Source: an uncultured Prevotellaceae bacterium (GTDB lineage Bacteria > Bacteroidota > Bacteroidia > Bacteroidales > Muribaculaceae). Taken from it: 64,000 nt of DNA. Position 1 is the stretch's first letter. Every line of letters starts with the position of its first letter. The position numbers and the translations under genes are program-made. The DNA lies in assembly GCA_900318535.1 (NCBI GenBank), contig ONKU01000003.1, forward strand, positions 124,001 to 188,000, in the 5' to 3' direction. The notes under the pieces are model-generated. The model was not told where the DNA came from. It saw only the letters and a program-made list of their open reading frames with translations, and did not search any database. Below are positions 59,419-64,000 of this stretch, piece after piece.

Positions 59419-59727
59419 ATGTCAAAAACTGTAGAAATCCAGATTGAGAAATGCCGCAACCTCGTTGAGGGTTTGCGCAAACATTTGAACGGTAATGGCG
59501 CCGGTGTCACCACCGATGAAATTACCGCTATGAAAAAGGCCATGGAAGAACTCGAGGCAGCCAACACCGAGGTCGAAAGGCTGCGCGAGGAACTGGCGCC
59601 CAAAGTGAAGCACACCAATGAGCTTTTTGAACAAGTGAAAAACGCTTATTTGGAAAAGAAAGCATTAATCAAGGGGACTTATCCGCAAGAGAAATGGCTC
59701 GAATACGGAGTCCCCGACAAGCGTTAG
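59419..59727 (+). CDS. Small coiled-coil protein, DUF of Bacteroidales
   Basis: 102 residues, no signal peptide. Almost entirely helical: VEIQIEKCRNLVEGLRKHL, then EITAMKKAMEELEAANTEVE and RLREELAPKVKHTNELFEQV, and it ends LIKGTYPQEKWLEYGVPDKR. It is a compact conserved protein type in Bacteroidales, with no known function. Its -7 element could be the TTAATTTTGCC region near 59370-59380. It is flanked by repeats and reads towards the nitrite-reductase cluster. Confidence 0.65.
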   Translation: MSKTVEIQIEKCRNLVEGLRKHLNGNGAGVTTDEITAMKKAMEELEAANTEVERLREELAPKVKHTNELFEQVKNAYLEKKALIKGTYPQEKWLEYGVPDKR

Positions 59728-59812
59728 CCTATCGTATATTCGCCAAGAAGTCGCTGGAGCGCGCTGATGCGTTTCGGCGACTTCACTATTTGTCGGCGAT
59801 AATGTCGGCAGG

Positions 59813-59832
59813 GCCATCGATGAGCGGTGGGA
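59813..59832. repeat. Second copy of a 20-bp repeat
   Basis: GCCATCGATGAGCGGTGGGA is identical to 57821-57840; both are followed by a purine-rich GNRGGG run. It lies between the coiled-coil gene and the end of the nitrite-reductase cluster. Confidence 0.75.
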
Positions 59833-59840
59833 GCGGGTTC

Positions 59841-60326
59841 TCACTGCTCCGTCAGTTGCTTGCACTTACCGACGGGTGGTTCGGTCAATGTGATACGAAC
59901 CACGGCTGTCCGTTCGAGGCTGCGAGCTATTGCATCATCAAAAGCATCCATGTGATGAGGCAGGAAACGCTGGCAAATGACTCTTAGGGCCGATATCTTC
60001 TCTTCACGTTCAGACACAAGTTCTGCCACGCCGACGGCAGTAGCAGACCTGTACTGCAAGGTGAAGTTCCCGACTTTGGAGTCGAAGGTCGGTGAGCAAC
60101 GGGTCACCGCAGAGAGGAACACAACCGGGTTATGGGCGATGCAGTCCAGTTTCTCTCCCTCCAGGGCGCAGTGAAAGTAGAACGTATTGTCACCGGTACG
60201 CGCCAACGACAATGGTAAACCGTATGGTGTTCCGTCTTCCCTGGTCATGCTGACCGTCACGAATGGGGCCTTGTCCAAGACCTCCAAGGCGAAAGCGGCA
60301 TCCCTCTCTCTGTCAGATCTTCTCAT
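59841..60326 (-). CDS. NimA-like pyridoxamine 5'-phosphate oxidase family protein
   Basis: 161 residues of the split-barrel flavin-binding fold. DAAFALEVLDKAPFVTVSMTREDGTPYGLPLSLA and YFHCALEGEKLDCIAHNP are typical of NimA-type nitroreductase-like proteins, with the flavin-binding H-C-A-x-E-G-x-K pattern. Nearby QRFLPHHMDAF is seen in many family members. It stands last in the nrf cluster, 7 nt after the YgbA-type gene, so it is likely made under nitrite/nitrate conditions. Substrate unknown. Confidence 0.82.
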   Translation of the reverse strand: MRRSDRERDAAFALEVLDKAPFVTVSMTREDGTPYGLPLSLARTGDNTFYFHCALEGEKLDCIAHNPVVFLSAVTRCSPTFDSKVGNFTLQYRSATAVGVAELVSEREEKISALRVICQRFLPHHMDAFDDAIARSLERTAVVRITLTEPPVGKCKQLTEQ

Positions 60327-60333
60327 CTTATCA

Positions 60334-60627
60334 TTACTTGTTGAATAAATGCCGAATGGCGGCGATTGGTGAATAGAGAATCATTCTGGGACCAGTCCAC
60401 CGCATGACTTCACGAATCTGTTCACGTTCGGTAGGGGGATAGCAGTGGGTGGGACAATCCTTGCAGGCGCTCTTGCTCTCCCCATAGCGGCAATGGTCGA
60501 GACGGCGGCACGCAAAGTCAGCCAGATGCTGGTATGCCTCAGGTATCGTGTCCGCCTTCAGCCGATGGCTACAATAAAGCCCAATCATCTTGCGGACGGT
60601 CTGCTTCTCTCGTTCTATTCTGGTCAT
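60334..60627 (-). CDS. YgbA-type (nitrous-oxide-stimulated promoter family) protein
   Basis: 97 residues. The family pattern shows as IGLYCSHRLKADTIP, the Cys-rich core FACRRLDHCRYGESKSACKDCPTHCYPP and the C-terminal IREVMRWTGPRMILYSPIAAIRH. Members of this family (YgbA) respond to nitric oxide/nitrosative stress. Six cysteines could bind a metal or an Fe-S cluster. Location within the nitrite reductase cluster fits a role in nitrosative stress. It is 11 nt from ccsA and 7 nt from the NimA-like gene. Confidence 0.85.
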   Translation of the reverse strand: MTRIEREKQTVRKMIGLYCSHRLKADTIPEAYQHLADFACRRLDHCRYGESKSACKDCPTHCYPPTEREQIREVMRWTGPRMILYSPIAAIRHLFNK

Positions 60628-60638
60628 TATGGGTTATG

Positions 60639-61427
60639 TCAGGAGGTATAGGTATGTACGCTGGAGCCTTGAGCTGACGGCAGGTAGTTGATGCCCCACC
60701 AGCAGACCTGCAACAGGATGAAAGCGATGGGCAGCACCCACAGGGCTGGCTTGATGGACTTGGGACGATAGATGCGATAATGGATATAGCCCAAATAAGC
60801 AAGCCAGGTAATGGCCGCCCAAGTCTCCTTGGGATCCCATGACCAATAGTGGCCCCATGCTTCTTTAGCCCACAACGCGCCGAAAAGCATGCCAAAGGTC
60901 AAGAACGCAAGACCGACATTCACCAGGTTGTCGGTAATGTCCATCTCCTTGCGCTCCAACGGACGCCCTTTCTTGAAAAACAGTTGGTAAAGCGCCATGA
61001 GTGTCGCTGCACCCAACAAGGCATAGGCGAACATATAGACGATGACGTGCGGAGCGAACCAGGGACTCTGCAAGGCAGGCATCAAGGCCTTGGAATGAAT
61101 CTCGGGCTTGAAGATGTTGATACAGATAAACACGGCCGCCAACATCGTGGAGAACGACAGGATCCACTTGTATTTCCAGCGGCTATAAACGAGAATACCG
61201 GCCAACGGCAGGAAAAATGAGTACCACAGGCGTGTCTCGCCCATCGTGCGCAATGGCGGTCGCTCGAGCGTCACCCACATGATGACGATAAACGTGAAAA
61301 ACACGGCCAAGCCCGTCAATGTTGAAGCATAGACGCCAGCCGTTTTTTCTTTCCATGCCAGGAACGCGCCTACGGCCCACAGCATGATGGCCATAATGGC
61401 AAAGTAGATGAAATAATCCCAAATCAT
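60639..61427 (-). CDS. ccsA: Cytochrome c biogenesis protein, CcsA/CcmF-like
   Basis: 262 residues with about eight membrane helices. The tryptophan-rich haem-handling motif is in WAKEAWGHYWSWDPKETWAAITW (WWD domain), and a His pair is found in WYSFFLPL and VIVYMFAYALLG contexts. It forms the haem-delivery pair with the ResB-like protein for attaching haem to NrfA and NrfH. ATGA overlap with the ResB-like gene shows coupling. Confidence 0.88.
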   Translation of the reverse strand: MIWDYFIYFAIMAIMLWAVGAFLAWKEKTAGVYASTLTGLAVFFTFIVIMWVTLERPPLRTMGETRLWYSFFLPLAGILVYSRWKYKWILSFSTMLAAVFICINIFKPEIHSKALMPALQSPWFAPHVIVYMFAYALLGAATLMALYQLFFKKGRPLERKEMDITDNLVNVGLAFLTFGMLFGALWAKEAWGHYWSWDPKETWAAITWLAYLGYIHYRIYRPKSIKPALWVLPIAFILLQVCWWGINYLPSAQGSSVHTYTS

Positions 61428-62370
61428 GGCGTCACGCGTTTTTTAGATGAATCAGGCGAAACCTCAGCAGATCGAGCTTGCCCGTTTGCGTTCGGTTTGC
61501 GCTGATTTTGAGATAACACAAACATACACAGTGCTCCTGCGAGCATCAGCCCTATGCCGATATAAACGAGCGGTAACCACGGGTCGCGCACGAGCTCAAA
61601 GATGCTGATCTGGCTCAGAGGGCCGGCAGCAGTGTCGTAGCCATACTGATAGATCTTCCACCCCTCGACCTCGACAGGCTTGTTGACGTCGATGGTGGTG
61701 TGGATGTTCTTGCCCGATTTGGTCATGATGTTCACTTCGCTGGCAAAGCGTTTGGGGCTGCCGTCGTCATATTGCTCCATGATGAACTGTTGAAGCTCAA
61801 TAGCCAAGTCCAATTCCTTGACCTGCTGGTTCTCGTCCATGACGCGCCACTCGGGTTCACCGACGGCGGTAATCATCTTCAGGCGCTGCATATCGGCATT
61901 GCCCAGCGTCGCACAGGTCAAGGCCAGGAACAGTCCCAGATGGTTGAACAGGAACGGTATATCACGCTTCCACTGGAAATGTCCCAAGCGTTTCAACACC
62001 GCAAGGCCGATGATAACGGCAATATAGACATAGATGAGCACAAAGGGCCAGAATGACAGCATGTCGTTTATCCATGTACCGTTCACTGTCTGCCGCGTGA
62101 GGCCCATGACCAGTGTCAGAATCACTGCAAAGGCAATGGCCGGTATCGCTGCTGCATAGGTGCTCAGGAATGAGAATGCATAGACCTGGCGACGCAACAG
62201 GTGCATGATGGCAATCATCACCAGGAAGCCGACGAGCACGATGCCGTTGACTGGCCACGAGAAGGCATCCCACACAACAGGACCGACGCTCAGCTCGAGC
62301 ATCAGTCCTGCGATGATTAATCCGGCGCCAATGAGGCAGCCTTCTTTAAGAGTCCACGGTTTAATCCACA

Positions 62371-62371
<1 letters not shown>
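61424..62371 (-). CDS. ResB-like cytochrome c biogenesis protein
   Basis: 315 residues with membrane helices near residues 15-35, 45-60, 70-90 and 105-130, and a periplasmic domain (MQRLKMITAVGEPEWRVMDE, KNIHTTIDVNKPVEVEGWKIYQYGYD) before a final helix (VYIGIGLMLAGALCMFVL). This is the ResB/Ccs1 family layout, shortened. With CcsA it delivers and attaches haem in the periplasm. Its start overlaps the nrfA stop by one base (TGATG). Confidence 0.82.
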
Positions 62372-63918
<1,547 letters not shown>

Positions 63919-63951
63919 AATATTGTCGTTTTTGTTATAGTCGATTATCAA

Positions 63952-64000
63952 TCATTTCTTTGAGAGGGCACCTCCCAGCCATTCGGGAACAGGGCTGGGC
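63952..64000 (-). CDS. nrfH: C-terminal end of NrfH (partial)
   Basis: The last 15 codons and TGA of a gene running off the right edge of the window; residues PSPVPEWLGGALSKK. The PVPxWL ending and its position 33 bp before nrfA suggest the tetrahaem quinol dehydrogenase NrfH. No haem motif is inside the window, so the call rests on context. Confidence 0.6.
   Translation of the reverse strand, partial: PSPVPEWLGGALSKK

Noticed and set aside
59665-59865. 66-codon open frame on the minus strand
   Set aside because: It crosses the repeat copy at 59813 and overlaps the end of the coiled-coil gene. No support.

Overview
The window comes from a Bacteroidales chromosome. Several things point there: TAnnTTTG / TTTG promoters spaced 19 bp apart, no Shine-Dalgarno pattern, many lipoproteins and outer-membrane barrels, a GldN-type-free but sorting-domain-rich secretome, dockerin-like C-terminal tails, and Bacteroidetes-only families (DUF6048/DUF6452, DUF4199, PCMD and calycin-like domains). 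The style of the C-terminal domain and dockerin tails suggests a Muribaculaceae- or Prevotellaceae-like gut commensal; this finer placement is inference.

Layout. 1-738 is the 3' end of a secreted protein. 1049-9905 (minus) is a glycerol-3-phosphate operon: glpA-glpB-glpC, glpT, a glycerophosphodiesterase lipoprotein and an OprO/P-type porin. It is divergent from a DeoR-type regulator (10278-11042), and matching CGAAACT boxes lie at both start sites. 11083-13387 holds apbE with two outer-membrane barrels. A tRNA-Val and a DJ-1-like gene follow. 14577-17332 carries two secreted dockerin-tailed proteins. 17524-21401 is an isolated two-gene phage-like module, a 663-residue protein coupled to an intact terminase large subunit, with no other phage genes around it. 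21471-25842 holds a secreted protein and a coupled cluster (GT2, DUF6452, DUF6048, and a 44-aa ORF too short for routine calling). 25968-28862 is a TPR hybrid two-component regulator. 28869-41633 is mostly housekeeping (YraN, RarA, fRMsr, glycerate kinase, RsmI, PBP4, polysaccharide epimerase/dehydratase) plus one large secreted protein.

41862-46465 is a five-gene surface/secreted cluster of unknown role (PCMD lipoprotein, beta-barrel, calycin/PCMD/dockerin protein, calycin/dockerin protein, lipoprotein). Directly behind it, at 46533-46914, is a 382-bp element with terminal inverted repeats and an 8-bp target-like duplication. It is built as a large inverted repeat of short hairpins whose stems differ but remain paired. 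47029-52128 is an acyl-CoA dehydrogenase/ETF operon with an overlooked 57-aa two-helix membrane ORF, two paralogous lipoproteins and a small remnant of a second acyl-CoA dehydrogenase copy.

52348-55369 holds an acyl-ACP thioesterase, tpiA, a SPOR protein and folE. Two identical tRNA-Gly and one tRNA-Leu follow (55480-55770). 55771-59840 is an accessory stretch (GNAT, C2H2 zinc-finger protein, MFS, small coiled-coil protein) broken up by REP-like non-coding repeats. 59841-64000 (minus) is the ammonifying nitrite reductase operon: nrfH (partial), nrfA, resB-like, ccsA-like, a YgbA-type protein and a NimA-like flavoprotein.

Together the metabolic genes describe anaerobic respiration and carbon use: glycerophosphodiesters enter, G3P is oxidised by GlpABC to DHAP (TpiA substrate), electrons can pass to quinone, and nitrite is reduced to ammonium by NrfHA.
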